NCBI GenBank assembly: GCA_026008535.1
Contig: BRKX01000011.1
Location: 49,894,183 to 49,958,182 of the forward strand
Reading direction: 5' to 3'
DNA from: Perilla frutescens
Taxonomy: Eukaryota > Streptophyta > Magnoliopsida > Lamiales > Lamiaceae
Length of the DNA: 64,000 bases
The stretch's first letter is position 1; every line of letters begins with the position of its first letter. The notes under the pieces are model-generated. The model saw nothing but the letters and a program-made list of their open reading frames with translations. It was not told the origin of the DNA and did no database searches. Position numbers and translations under genes: made by a program. Shown here piece by piece: positions 23,466-37,624 of this stretch.

Positions 23466-26323
23466 AAAGTAGAAGAACACAAAATGTAGAAAAAGATGAT
23501 TTTATTCATTGGTATAGTTTTATTCACTATTGTATTGATCTACACAAGATTACAAAATATATATAGTGTTAGAAATTAAAACCCTAGAGTAGGGAACAAG
23601 TAATGTCCATATATAATAAATATATTTATAACACTCTCCCTTGGACATTACGACGTGATGTTCATGCATTGTTAAAAACCTCACTGAAAAACCGCGTGGG
23701 AAAAAATGAGTCGAGGAAAATAGTACATGACATGTGTTTATTTATGTGTTATATTAGTTGTCTCATTAAAAACATTCACTAAGAAAATCGTATGGGAAAA
23801 AAATTAGTAAGGAATAAAGAGTACAACCATTTAGCCTTCACGACATAATGTAGATAGAATCTGGCCTTCAGGGCTTAATCTTTTAGATTATTTTGAAATT
23901 ATCGTCAAATTTTACAACTCTTATGGAGTTTATGCGGGTAAAAGAATAATGTGTGTTACGCCAGCTAACTTTTAACCCACCCACTATTCATATGTGCAAC
24001 ACAAATACATTGTCTTAAAATAGACAACAGGGGGGAAATTCTACGAATCAACACATGTAGTGCGACATCTATTGTGACACATGGAAGTGTCGCATTAGAC
24101 CTATTATGACATATGCCACACTACATGCTACAACATCATATAATTTCCCCAATAGGGAATAATATCACTTGTCGTAATACCACACAAATAATGAATGTGA
24201 AGTATGACTCTCTTTAATACTAAACATTCTTTTGAGATGTTTATATAATATGACAGTATTTCAGTGGTCTAATAATGTATGAATCATAAAATAAAACAAT
24301 ACTACTACAAATAAAATAAAATCAATCTCAGATATGGCAATATGAGGATCAGAATATAGTCAACATTTGAAAAGTCCACCAAGGTCATGCCATTATTTAT
24401 TTCAACTAAAAATATTTATAACTTAAAAATAATAGAGGATATAGTAAATGTCATGCTAGTGTTTCATCATAGAAAACACTAAATTTTGCTAGCAAGTTAA
24501 TTCTGAGTGCAGTATCTGGCCAGGTAATTTTGCAAGATAAAAGATTGTAAGGAACTTCTGATTCTAAAATATTCTCATTATCTTCTTTGATTTTATATCA
24601 ATACTCATTCACTTCAAGTGATTTAACTAACATTGTTGTGCTAAATTAATAAACTTATTCATAGATAAAATATTGAAAACCTTTTTAAGTAGGTAGACTG
24701 GTGTATAAAATCACATTGGGAATTCTCAATCTGCAGGCCAAGACAATATTTGGTGTTATCCAAGTCTTTTATTTTCAAATACTTATATTTAGCCATGAGT
24801 TAACTTTTCTCACAATAGATGTGGCGATGTTATACAATTTTTTTAAATCCATCAGCGATTTTCATATAAACATTATCGATCAATTACCCATACAAATATG
24901 CGGTCACAACGTCTATTAATTGCATATCCAACGCTAAAATTACTGTCATTTATAATATGTAGCGGAACAAAATTTCATTCTTGATATGAGAATATAATTT
25001 ATTAAATATGGGTTTCTGCGTAAACCCATGAGCTATAACCTCTTTGTATATCTCACCACCTTATTAATTATGTCATTTTTCATTCACGGGAATTTTCATT
25101 TGTGTCCTAATGGGACAACAATTATCGCGAGCTTTGCCTCAATTGCTGATTTTCATTTTAAAGTGTTTCTGGCAACATATTTTCATATTAGGTTGTGGAT
25201 CCATATTATCATTATAAAATCAATTGTGGGGGCAATTGTGCTGTCGACAATTATGAAATTTATGTTATAAGTTTCTCTGATATTTATAAAATACAAGATA
25301 CATTCAATATTAATATTAATCAAATCATTGTTATTTTCCATAATATTTCGATTTGATTGTTCCGAAATCTCAATATTATGATTATTTGGTTCGCGTGCAA
25401 ATATACTGAGATTTTTGTCTTTAGGACCATCCTCATCAGGAGTTCCGAGGAGTTATTGCATATTTTTAATTTTATTTTCCACGAATTTTATATTTCAAAT
25501 AATTTTTCGCTTCTAGCATCAATGAAGTCTCTCGCTTCTAGCGCTGAGTAATTTAAATCTATGTGAAACTTCCACTGTTTATAAAATGCAAATATATTAT
25601 AATAACTCCATTATGATAATTTTTTGTGGTAAATAATATGTTGAACTTTCAGTTCATGTAGTGCGTGAAATTAAATATTTAATTCAAAATATTGTTGACA
25701 TTATTTTATTCATATCTCCCCTAATGCCGATAAATGATTATAAAATCAACGTATCAATAAATGGATCCCCAATTATTGGCTCTATACATGTCAAATATCA
25801 TCGAGTACTCTTTCCTTTTTCTTTAATTAGAGTCAGTCAATATAGGTATGTTTTGGTGGTGATAGAAAGAATTCGCAGATGGGAAATGTTTCTTTTATTA
25901 TTCACGCACTAATATAAAGCGAGATGACCTAAGCACTCATGCCATAATTTAAAATTTTGGGTCTTTAATTTTTTTATTTATCACAACGTAAATCGTTTAA
26001 TTGAATAAATGTATAATATAACCTTGATATCTTTTAAAAACTCAACTGAAGTAATATTCAGATTGAGATAGATATAATATTTAACAAATATTAAATTTAA
26101 AAAGATCATATTATATCATCAAAATAATCTAGCTACGTTCAAGTAATCCTTAACATCGTCATTTAGTCTTATTTACTGCTGGCAAATTGGCATAACTGAC
26201 TTATATTTCATAACTTTGCAACTAATAAGTAGTATTATTTAACGTCAACAATTTCTAGGAGAACTTAATAAGTCATTTATCTCCCCTCAAAAATTTTATT
26301 TTTGAGTAATATAATTATTATAA

Positions 26324-26649
26324 GGGTTAATTACGATTAAATGCATAAACTTTGATATAATTTACAATTTAAACACGAACTTTGAAATGTTGTAATAAAA
26401 CACAAACTAACGAACCAAAAAATAGATACATAGAATGAAATATTGCAATTTATAGATATATAGCGTAATCATAGTTTAAATTTCATTAATACAATAAAGA
26501 TTTGTATAAAATATAGCGTTTGATTTTCATATTATTGTGAATTGTGTTGATTTTGCAAAAAAATGCACGTGTTTTGATTGCAACATTTCAAAGTTCGTGT
26601 TTAAATTACAAATTGTATCAAAGTTTACGTATTTAATCGTAATTAATCC
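26324..26649. mobile_element. MULE-type MITE with ~75-bp TIRs and 9-bp TSD
   Basis: The 326-bp element starts GGGTTAATTACGATTAAATG and ends with its inverse. The terminal 75 bases match with few mismatches. Perfect TTATTATAA duplications flank it at 26315-26323 and 26650-26658. No coding capacity. It is nested in copia remains. Confidence 0.8.
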
Positions 26650-27421
26650 TTATTATAATTGATAGCAATTAAATGATCGTTGAAAAATTATGCAAGGTAG
26701 TTAATCAAAATGTTTATTATGCAAGATAGTAAAAATACATATATTCATGCACTATAGCAATGCGTTAATTTACCAAGACTAATATCATCAATTCACAAGC
26801 AACGAAGCAATCTTAAAAAATTGTTTAAACACAATGATATGCATCATGTTAGATAACTATTCTTCGAATCCATCCAAAATTTAAAATATAAATCCAATCT
26901 AAATTATAGTTGCATACACATCAAAATAATGAACTTAACAAATTGAACTTATCAGTAGCACCCAATTTACATGTACTTCTAGCAAAAGTATGAAGATAAT
27001 TAATCGTGTCCATAAATTTATCATAAAGTGATAATTATGAAAGTATCCTCAACATAATCATTAGATCATTGATAGAAGTTAATTCGAAAATTTCAAAGCA
27101 AACAATATGACCTAATTAATTAATCTAAAATAATCATAATCCGGGAACAACATCAAATAATAGTTTTAAATACCCTTTGCCAACACAATCACATATTAAT
27201 AATATTCCTAATATCATCACGTCTCTAAAAGGAATAAGTAGAGACAAGCAATATCAAAACTTTGTGACCTCTTAATTACCAATACAAATAAAATTAATTC
27301 ATGTCATATTGCAATCTCATCATTCGCAACAATTTTTGTTTGATTCGCATCAAATTTAATTTTTTAATTTTAATTTAGAAATTACATCGCAGAAAAGACA
27401 TAATTCTTTCCTATGGCATAT

Positions 27422-28005
27422 AGTGACGGACCCATAAATTTTGCCGGGGGGGGGGGGGGCATTTTATAATAGGTTAAATTACACATTTGTACCTACATTT
27501 TGGATATTTCATTAATTTTGAAAAATGAACTATTTTGCGAAGTATTCAAAATGTAAGTATTAAAATGTTTTTCATCCTTTTATAATACTACAAAAATAAA
27601 AAAAACTACACACACATATATTATAAACATAAAATAAATTGATAACAATATAATTATATACATAGAATATTTTGGTTAGGACCAAAATTTTAGGATAAAA
27701 ATATATAAATACTCCAGACAATTATTTTTAATAGTGAAAATGAAATAAATAAATTAAGATATTTCTCAATTACAAAAGGGGAAATAGTAAATGTTTTTAA
27801 AAAGCAAAAATGCCCGGAGAAAGGGTTGAACCCAACTCATGCAGAAAACATAACAATCTTTCCACTAGACTAATCTAGTGACTAGGTGAATTTTATTAAT
27901 TACTTATATACATACCTTTAATAAATTCATATATAAACACTAAAAATTTTCAAAATTTCAAGGGGACACAGTGACCCTCTTGGGCCCAATGTGGGTCCGT
28001 CTCTA
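27422..28005. mobile_element. TIR element with GACGGACCCA ends
   Basis: The left end AGTGACGGACCCA matches the inverse of the right end TAGAGACGGACCCA. Nine-base flanks ATGGCATAT (27413-27421) and ATGACATAC (28006-28014) differ at two positions, consistent with an old MULE-like TSD. It contains a G14 run (27446-27459) and, on the - strand near 27880-27815, tRNA-like A and B box sequences. Confidence 0.55.
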
Positions 28006-28636
28006 ATGACATACATTCGATATTAATTCAAATTCAATTGGCTAGATAATCATGTTGATAACGCTCACAGGATGTAGATATATGAAAGTAGAATAACACA
28101 AACTATATGAAAATATATTTATAACATTTATCCATTTTAATTTATTTACATATTATACATACATGTTTGATATTAATAATAAAATAAAACTCTAGCTAAA
28201 TTTTAATTATCTTGCCGTTCAGTCGACAAGGATTCCGATAATTACACCATGCATTTGGAAAATAAAATCTTGATAAATTTTATTTATTTATTAATAATGA
28301 CATTTATCTAGTTAATTTAAAAGAAAAAATAAAGTAGAAACATTTCGATAGTTTTTTTTAGCTGCACGCAGTATACACACCCTTGTTTCAGTCTTTCAGA
28401 CGGATTGCGCGTGTGCACGCGCCGATATTTTTTTTTCCTGATTTATTTTAATAATTAATTTTTTTGAATTAAGTATAATCTTTAATTGAGATTGATAAAT
28501 CTAATTGAGTGCTTTGAGTTATCTATCATTTTAATATCATACAAACACGGAATATAATTGGATAATTTATTAATCATCCTTATCTATCAAAATAAACAAA
28601 GTCTAAGTAGTATACAAAGGTTTGCCTTTTTTTATA

Positions 28637-29134
28637 GAGTTAATTGCCAAATAAATCACCGTGTTTTCACTCTTTTATAAATTAGACACCACGTTTAAAT
28701 CTAGTCAATTATAACACCACATTTTAATTTGTATGAGATTAAACATCCCCAATTTTTCCGATGAGTTAAGTATGACGTATCTGGTCTAAAAACCACGTTG
28801 GTAGCCACATCAACACATATGTATAACGAACGATGTCAGTTTTGTTAGTTTTCTCAATATATTTTATATTTTAGAAATAAATAATTATATAAAAATGATT
28901 TTTCAACAAAAAAAAAGAAAAAAGTAACAAAACGACGTCATTTGTTACACGTGTGTGTTAACGTGGCTGCCAACGTGGTTTTTAGACCAAATACGTCATG
29001 CTTAACTCGCCGGAAAAATTGGGGATGTTTAACTCCACACAAATTAAAATGTGGTATTATAATTGACTAGATTTAAACGTGATGTCTAATTTACAAAAAA
29101 GTGTAAACGTGGTGATTTATTTAGCAATTAACCA
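28637..29134. mobile_element. Foldback MULE-MITE upstream of CHLD
   Basis: The 498-bp element has inverted arms of about 215 bp each, left from GAGTTAATTGCC and right ending AGCAATTAACCA, sharing long runs such as AACATCCCCAATTTTTCC. The arms would fold into a long hairpin. A perfect 9-bp duplication TTTTTTATA flanks it (28628-28636 and 29135-29143). It ends 304 bp before the CHLD start codon, so it lies in or near that promoter. Confidence 0.85.
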
Positions 29135-29438
29135 TTTTTTATATTGGTTATTCTAATCCAACTGCTGTTTTTTTTTTTTTTTGGAAGGGTTTTCCTACAT
29201 ACAACAAATAATCTTATTTTTCAGAATAACTATTTCAGTTTATGAACTTTTTTTTTTACTGAAAATTAAAAGGATGAAAAGACAATTGGTGGAACCAAAG
29301 TCGCATCCTTTGTCTTGAAATGAGAAATGCGACTTTCAATTGACTTGAGTTGAAATCCAGAAAGATAAGATAGATTGATTGGGATAACAGCAAACCAAAC
29401 TCTCGCTCACTGCTTTCAAGCTTAATGTTTTTTGTGTA

Positions 29439-32400
29439 ATGGCGCTTTGTTCTGCTCCAATTCCGCTATTTTCCTCTTCAAAATCCGTTCTTCGTCCGAA
29501 ACCATCGAATCCGCTGCTTGTATTTTCCCACTCCTTGAGGCCAGCAACATATTTTGTGTATGGAAAATGTAGGCGGCGGAGGTTGAGTGTGACAGCCACC
29601 GCTGCTCTTGATTCCGGCAATGGCGCCGTTACGGTAGCGCAGCCATCTGAGGACGATCAAGCTGCTTCTTCTTCTTCTGCTAATCCATATGGCAGGCAGT
29701 ACTTTCCGTTGGCCGCCGTGGTTGGCCAGGTTTCAACCGCCGCTCTTCCTCACTGTGTGTGTGTGTTGTGTGTCGGCCGTGTGCAATGATTAGTTCTTGT
29801 TCTACGACATTTGTAAGGGGGTTTGGGTAAATTGTGGTGATAATGTGGAAGCTCAGTCATGCATCAATTGCCATTGTAATTGGATTTTAAGACTCATTTT
29901 GTAGTTCAATTTTTTTACTCTAAATTGCTCGACTGTGAAAATATTTTTTTTGAGTAGCGTTGCTTTACAATATTTGGTTCTGATGGAGAAGTATTTGGCG
30001 CTGGATTAGCATATAACGCTGGGCTTCACTCGTATGCTGCATTCCGAAATGAGCAAGAGCTATAGTGCCCTCTTTTTTATTACTGTGTGTAACCTTCTCA
30101 CTGGCTCCTATCTATTTAAAATCAGCTGATCCTTTTCACTAAAACTTTATGTTGTTCTAATTAGAAATATGCACGACATATCCTTTTATCCCATATGCGG
30201 CTATAGCTTCTTGTGATTACTTAGTTGAACATGTTAAATCTCCACCAGGCCGAAAATTAGAAGCATGTTTATATCATCCTGTATGTTTTAATGATATATG
30301 AACCTAATATTTATTTATTTTCTTGTTGTTAATATCCGGTGGGACATTTGTCTTGGGTCCTTATGGTAACATCTGTGCTTATGATAAGTTCAGTAAACAA
30401 AGAATAAATTTAATATGAAACCACTTTAGAGATAGGAGGCCTATCTTGGACGATATTATGTTTATACACACTGCATTTATTAAGTTAGTTTATTATATGG
30501 AAACTCTTATATAATTGGAAGCATCGACTTTATACAGGACGCCATCAAGACTGCTCTTTTGCTTGGGGCTATAGACCGTGAGATTGGAGGAATAGCAATC
30601 TCCGGAAAGCGGGGAACAGCGAAAACTATAATGGCACGCGGCTTGCATGCAATTCTTCCTCCTATTGAGGTAGTTGTTGGATCAATTGCAAATTCTGACC
30701 CAGCATGCCCAGAAGAGTAAGGTTTACTAACTTTAGAAACTTTATTGTATGTTCTGGAACAGATGATATAAACTGAAGCAGCAAATGATGTTCTGAAATT
30801 GTTTTAATGTGAAGTCAAACTTGCTAATTTTAATAAAAAGCACTGATAATGGTTTGCCAATCAATTGAGAAATGGATCTGGTAATAAACAATTCTGAGTA
30901 TCGTATTGTGTTCAAGGAATTCACAATACTGAATTCAGACCCTTCAATAGTCCAGTGAGAATGGCTTAGCTAACAATACTTGATACGAGATCTCACATCA
31001 AATAATTTCAAAACTGAATTGGTTGGGGTGCTAAGCTTACATGATATTGATTGTAATTCTGTTGTTTCTTATTAAAAAAATTGAAAAAATCATGTGCTTT
31101 TGGTTTCACTGTTGATAAACACATTTTGAGTTATCTTATTCTTCATTAACTTAAAGTTAATTAGTGCTTGTAATTTGAAGGTGGGAAGACGGTCTTTCGG
31201 ATAAGTTAAATTATGATTCTGCTGGTAATATAAAGACCCAAATTGTCAGGTCACCTTTCGTTCAGGTAGTTTCTGAAGAAGCAATTATTTAAAGTAAAAA
31301 TATCCGTTCTTTGTTATCTTAATTTATTTTGTTCTGCAGATTCCACTTGGTGTTACTGAAGATAGACTGGTAGGATCTGTTGATGTTGAGGAGTCTGTGA
31401 AATCTGGAACAACAGTTTTTCAGCCAGGGCTTCTTGCAGAGGCTCATAGGGGAGTTTTGTATGTTGATGAGATAAACCTTTTGGATGAAGGAATTAGCAA
31501 TTTGCTTCTTAATGTATTGACAGACGGGGTCAATATTGTAGAGAGGGAAGGGATCAGCTTTAGACACCCATGCAAACCACTTCTGATTGCTACTTATAAT
31601 CCTGAAGAGGGTGCTGTTCGGGAACATCTACTTGATCGCGTAGCAATAAATTTGAGGTAAGACAGGGGTCAGCTTTAATGAGGATCCTTTAGCTAATGTA
31701 CAGGTGCCCTGCTATTTGGGCTGGTGTATAAATCTGGTCACTGAGTTCATTGTTTAAACAACAAATTATTTCGCGTGTATTATCAAGTTTACTATTAGGT
31801 ATTAATAAATAATTCATGTAATCAATATTAATAAACACAGTAATGCTTATGGTCCATGTCTTTCACGTTTCAATAAAATTGTCTTTACAAGTATTGCTTG
31901 TGGATTTTGTATAACCTAGTTGACTAACTATTTGAAGTTTATTATACTCCAGTGTTTCCATTTGTGATTTTTTGAATTCATTATGTGGATGAGACCCTCT
32001 TCTGCAGTGCAGATCTTCCTATGAGTTTTGAAGATCGTGTTGCTGCTGTTGAAATTGCAACACAATTTCAAGAAAAAAGTGGTGAAGTTCTTAAAATGGT
32101 TGAGGAAGAGATGGACAGTGCAAAGACACAGGTAATACTTGTCTATGAGAATAGAAAATATATTATGGTGTAAAGGTTCTCATCAATAAGCAATAATTAG
32201 TTGGAAGTCCAGATTCCAAGACAACTATGTTGTCAAACAAATATTTTGTTGCAGAAGTGCATCTTGACAGTCATATGTATTTGGTTGTTGGTGTGGAGAT
32301 ACCTTGACACATTTTCTTCGTGGTTATCATGCTTTGTCCTGTTTAGCTATTGTCATTGCCATAAGTAATAAAATGATATACTTTGAAGGTCACGAATGAA

Positions 32401-35400
32401 TGTGAGTCTTGTACTATTGCAAGTTGTTTGGTATTAAAAAAAAATCACAGATAAATAGGTTTTGGAAAGAACAGGAGTTGTAGGACTTTGAAAACTTTGA
32501 TGAAAAGTGATTAAGGAAGACTTGCTAGATCTTTGATTAAGTCTTAGTCATAGGTGTAGAAGGCATTGATGCTCAAGGAGCAAGCGTCAGTGCCTTAATG
32601 CCTTGAACCGTGCACTTTAATAAGGCATATGTGTGGCTTTGAGGAGAGTGCCTTAGAAGAGACGTGCCTTGTGAAATTCATCCTAGGGTTCTTTCAATTG
32701 CTAAATTAGGCTAGTAAAATATAAGTACTCCTTTAGTACTTATTTATGAAGAAATTGGTTTTGGAGAAGCTGAAGTGGAAATATGAAGTGGAAATGATCA
32801 TCGGGAAATTGAAGGATTGTATTAAGAAGAGGACGATGGCTTATTACCATGTTGAACTTAATGCTGAATCATCTATATCTGTTCAGACATGCTTTAGGGT
32901 TATAATTTATTTAGTAGGGCAAACAAGTCATTAATTATTGTTTTATGTCCTTCATGTTTCTGTTAAGGTTATTATGGATTTTAAAATATGCCAAGTTTAT
33001 GTTTGCCTTTTGTTGATGTAATATATCTTGGTTTGAAAGGATATATATGTCCAATATGCGGGAGTGGGTACTGATGGCGATCAAGATAGATGATTTTGCA
33101 TATACTCTTGCACATCAAACTGTTTAAGTGGGTAATTCATGTAGTATTAGGATTTTGCATTTTATGAGAGTACTCTTTTGCAATTTCTTGCATAATTTAT
33201 GCCGTTTGGGTTTTTTGAAAGTGTATATTAATTACCCTGTTAATACTAAAATTTTATGATTTTATTTTGTTATTTATAGTTAATGACTCATTATAATGAT
33301 ATTGTCATCTATGCAGATAATTTTGGCACGGGAGTACTTAAAGGATGTGAGCACAAGCAGAGAGCAACTTAAGTACCTTGTCATGGAAGCCCTCCGAGGT
33401 GGTTGCCAGGTCTTTGGTTTAAAACTCTTCTTGATTTTCATAAGGAACATTCTCTTATACCATTATGAAAAATTGTGTTCATTAATTAAAAGGGTTAAAT
33501 ACATTTCCTAACTTAATTTGAACTTTTAGCGAAATTTTGAAAATGTCATGAACTTTAAATAATTAACCCTTAATTAAATTGATAGCAAACTTTCACTCTG
33601 TATCGGTCATAATTCAATCATCAATTTCTTTATTCTTGCCTATTTGTTTCCTTGGGCTTTGGGTTGATTTCAAGGACATTCTTTAACACCATATAAGGAT
33701 GTAAAAATCTGTTAATCTTATTGTTGCAACTTATCACGTGAGAAATACTTATATGGTGTCTTTTAAGTCTGGTGCCATGCTTCTTTGGCAACCAACACTA
33801 GCAACTTATCGAACAACTTGATGAAACTCGCCATGTACCTTCTTGGGTCTACTTTAAATGATGTCATGCCATTTTTTGTAAAAAGGATATGCTTATGTCG
33901 TTATTTATTTTATGAGCGGTTCTATTTATGAATTATATAAAAAATTCTATTGAAGGTTATGTATGAAATAGAACATTCTGTCCATATTCGAATTACAGGG
34001 GCACAGAGCTGAGTTATATGCTGCGCGAGTAGCCAGGTGTCTAGCTGCTCTTGAGGGACGAGACAAAGTCAATGTGGATGACCTGAAAAAAGCTGTAAGT
34101 ATGACATTCTTGCATTCTATCTCATTACTTGTCATTTTATTTGTAATGGCAATGTCTAAGAGATGCCTTAAAGTTGAAGCTGCTTACTAGGAATAGAGGT
34201 GTTGATTTATCATGTTTGAAACTGATTTTTGAGCATAAGTCTATTCTAGTCAGGCTTTGCCGTAGATCCATAATTTAGCTGATACTGTATTAGTGTTGAA
34301 AGAGGAATACAAGAACTTCAAAGTTTGGGATAAAAATGAAAAAGAATTGATACGACTTAATAGTGCGTTAATGGACTTTGTTCGCTCAAAGGCATAGCTG
34401 AGGACAAGAATAATGGCAAGCCTATGGTAGCTGTCTATCAAAGCTTTCAGAGAGGATATAGCTTTTATCAAAACCTCCATTGCCCATGAATCTTGCATTT
34501 ATCTAAAGCTAAAGGACCTTGAAAGCAATATGAGTAGAAATAGCAACGGGCTGGTGCTGGCCCATTAAGAAGTTCCTGAATCTGAAAATGAATTGACATG
34601 TCTAGATCTGTGATCCATAAAATCAAATTTAGGAAAAATACAAAAACAAGAATGAAGAAATTTGATGTGGGTTTTTGTTCTCAATCTTTTAATTATTTTC
34701 TCTTTTTGTTCAAGACTTCTTTTCAGAAGAATACCACTGGTTAGGGACTACCCTCTTAAGATACACTAACAAAGTTTAATGGAGAAAATTGTGACAGGTC
34801 ACTGTTAATGCAGGTAGAATTAGTTATCCTTCCACGCTCCATTATGAATGAGAGTCCTCCTGAACCGCAAAACCAGCAACCTCCTCCACCTCCTCCTCCA
34901 CAAAATCAGGATAATGGAGAAGAACAAAATGAAGAGGACGATCAAGAGGTCCGCTTGTTAACTTGCTTTGATTGCCTTTTCCAATAGACTATCTCTAGCT
35001 TATTGGAGGAGTGAATGACTTTCATTATGAGAAGAATTCCAAGCATTTAACTTTGTTTATTATCCTGAATGTTCTCTGTGGTAATAGGATGAGAATGATG
35101 AGGAGAAGGATGAAGAGAATGAGCAAGAACAGGACCAAGTCCCTGAAGAGTTCATCTTTGATGCTGAAGGAGGTTTAGTGGATGAGAAACTTCTCTTCTT
35201 TGCACAACAGGCACAGAGACGGAAAGGGAAAGCTGGGAGAGCGAAGAATGTTATCTTTTCTGAGGATCGAGGGCGATACATTAAGCCAATGCTTCCGAAG
35301 GTCAGATTGTTTTTCTTTCATCTCTTCTTTGAAGAAGCTTTACTTGGTCTGATACTTTAAAATGGTCTACATGCTATTTGTGGAATTTCCCTGATAAAAA

Positions 35401-37624
35401 TATCTCTTTTAAACTTCTATATAAAGTATGTTTAAATGTGTAGAAACTTATCTTTCAGAGTTCTATTATGAAAAGCAGGGTCCTGTAAGGAGGTTGGCTG
35501 TTGATGCAACGCTTAGAGCAGCTGCACCTTATCAAAAGTTGCGAAGAGAGAAGGATGTCCAGAAAACTAGGAAAGTTTTTGTAGAAAAAACAGACATGCG
35601 TGCCAAAAGAATGGCTCGAAAAGCAGGAGCCCTGGTAGAGTCAGAAAATTTTCATTTTTTGATGATTACTTCTGTTATTATATTCCTTCGTAATACTATG
35701 AGAAGCACAAATCTCTGTTTTGTGTCTTGTATCAACCTGGCTTCTTCAAGATGCCTTTTCTTTTGTGCTTGAAATAAAAGATTTTTCATAGTTATGGCTA
35801 TTAATACCAAGTTATAACCAATAGATACAAATCTACAGTGGTTACTTAAATCATTTTAGTTAAAGTTTTTCAAATGCCCTATGTAGGTATGAACCTGGAT
35901 GGTAATCTTGTTTACATCCATCTGCCACTCGTATAAGCTTCTAGATTGCTTTTATGATACCATGGGCAATAACAATATTTTTAAATGGTGAAATGCAAAT
36001 ATAGAGATGAATTATAATGAGTTTCTAGGTAATGTAACAGAGTCTAAAAGAGTCTCTGGAAGGGTTGGGGGAAAAGATCAAATTTAGGGTTGCTTGGTGG
36101 GTCTCAGTCCATAAAAGACTTTAGAAGAGTTTCCCTTTCTGATTGGTTAGACATTGGCCCATAGTATTGGTGATAATCCATAAGGGATTCCTCATCCCCT
36201 GTACTCACTTCTTACCTAAATTGGATAAAACTTTTCTGGTTCTTATCCAAGGAGAAGAAAAAAAAATCAATAACTGAGGTTCTATTAATTGTTGCAGGTA
36301 ATATTTGTTGTTGATGCAAGTGGAAGTATGGCACTAAACAGAATGCAAAATGCCAAAGGTGCAGCGCTTAAACTACTTGCCGAGAGTTATACAAGCAGAG
36401 ATCAGGTGCATTTAAAATGAGCCCGTTTCTTTCAAAATTTTCTGGCATTGGTTCCTGTCTGCCCAATATTTTCTTCAATTTCTCAGACAAGATTGTTTGA
36501 GAGGTGGTTTTGTGTGGACTGTTTTCAAGTTATAAATGTAATGGGGCACAACGATGAACTACTTTTCTTGTTCTTATTTGAGGTTTGAATATATAGGTCT
36601 GTATCATACCATTCCGTGGTGATGCTGCAGAAGTTCTGCTGCCTCCTTCCAGATCAATTTCCATGGCAAGGAAACGTCTAGAGAGACTTCCATGTGGTGG
36701 GGGCTCCCCTCTTGCCCATGGTCTTACCACGGTATGCAAATCTGATATTGTTATTAGCACTGAAATACTAATACAACATAATGACTTGAAGCTGGTTTTG
36801 GATATAATTGTTGCTATCAGTGGACCTACTGTTTTGTTAAGTTTTGGTTGTTCTGTAGCACATGGATAGGTATTACTAACATTTAATGCGGAGAAGCTTC
36901 TAATATTTCTTAAGCTCAAATAAACGAGTTCTCTTGTCTGAATAGACCATGTTTTCCAACTACTAATCTTAATGTAAAAAAACTAGAGCTACTGATGGCA
37001 TCTCATATATGCTTGAATAATTGCTAGATAATCTCTGGTTAGCTCATCTGTTGTCTTCTGATTCCTCATTTTGCCAAACCTTTCCCACAGGCTGTTAGAG
37101 TCGGGATGAACGCTGAGAAGAGTGGTGATGTTGGGCGCATAATGATTGTTGCGATAACAGATGGCAGAGCCAACATATCATTAAAAAGATCTACTGATCT
37201 CGAAGCTGCTGCTGATCTGCCTAGACCCTCTGCTCAAGAACTGAAGGTAAAACCTTGAAGACTGATTGAATGTACTAGAATTAAATCGCACTACCTGATT
37301 TTGATGAAGTTTTCTCGTCTCTTTCAGGATGAGATTCTCGAGGTTGCAGGGAAAGTATACAAATCAGGGATGTCGCTTCTAGTTATTGATACAGAGAATA
37401 AGTTCGTTTCGACGGGTTTTGCCAAAGAGATCGCACGAGTGGCTCAAGGTATGTAACTTTTGAGTATTATTTGATGTATGAACTTGTAGAAATGAAGCTT
37501 TTAATGTAACATTTTGTAATTTTTTTTTTAATTTCCAGGAAAATACTACTACCTCCCTAATGCTTCAGATGCTGTTATCTCAGCAACAACAAGGGATGCT
37601 TTGTCAGCTTTGAAAAACTCATAA
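29439..37624 (+). CDS. CHLD: Magnesium-chelatase subunit ChlD, chloroplastic
   Basis: ChlD works with ChlI and ChlH to insert Mg2+ into protoporphyrin IX, the committed step of chlorophyll synthesis in plastids. Exons: 29439-29729, 30538-30716, 31181-31265, 31340-31656, 32008-32131, 33317-33409, 33999-34094, 34814-34948, 35088-35300, 35479-35634, 36298-36405, 36597-36731, 37091-37246, 37328-37448, 37539-37624. All junctions are GT-AG and in phase, giving 764 residues; Arabidopsis CHLD is 760. Residues 1 to about 45 are Ser/Arg-rich, as in a transit peptide. An AAA+ domain (about 85-340) has a Walker-A-like GKRGTAKT at 120-127 and [14 protein letters not shown] proline run and an acidic linker span about 400-470. 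The C-terminal integrin-type vWA domain keeps the MIDAS DASGS (569-573) and ITDGRAN. It looks intact. Confidence 0.97.

Larger units (their letters stand above)
23337..28127 (-). mobile_element. Decayed Ty1-copia retrotransposon, minus strand, with nested insertions
   Basis: Read on the - strand, 24935-24840 encodes LDMQLIDVVTAYLYG, a stop, then LIDNVYMKIADGFK, which is copia reverse transcriptase. Just upstream in the element, NKVVRYTKRL and NCCPIRTQMKI (about 25115-25040) match the preceding part of the domain. A polypurine tract (GGGAGAG, near 23635) borders the 3' LTR (about 23337-23635, interrupted by a SINE). A shortened 5' LTR lies at about 28063-28127 with a GTTATCAACATG primer-site-like motif beside it. 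Many stops and frameshifts make it inactive. + strand open frames at 24701-25912 are shadows. A MITE at 26324 and a TIR element at 27422 are nested inside. Confidence 0.8.

Noticed and set aside
24701..25912. Several + strand open frames of 64-83 codons
   Set aside because: They are shadows of the minus-strand copia reverse transcriptase remnant. The recognisable protein (LDMQLIDVVTAYLYG) is on the other strand.
32746..32934. Open frame in CHLD intron 5
   Set aside because: The CHLD exons on both sides join in frame and the product matches nothing I recognise.
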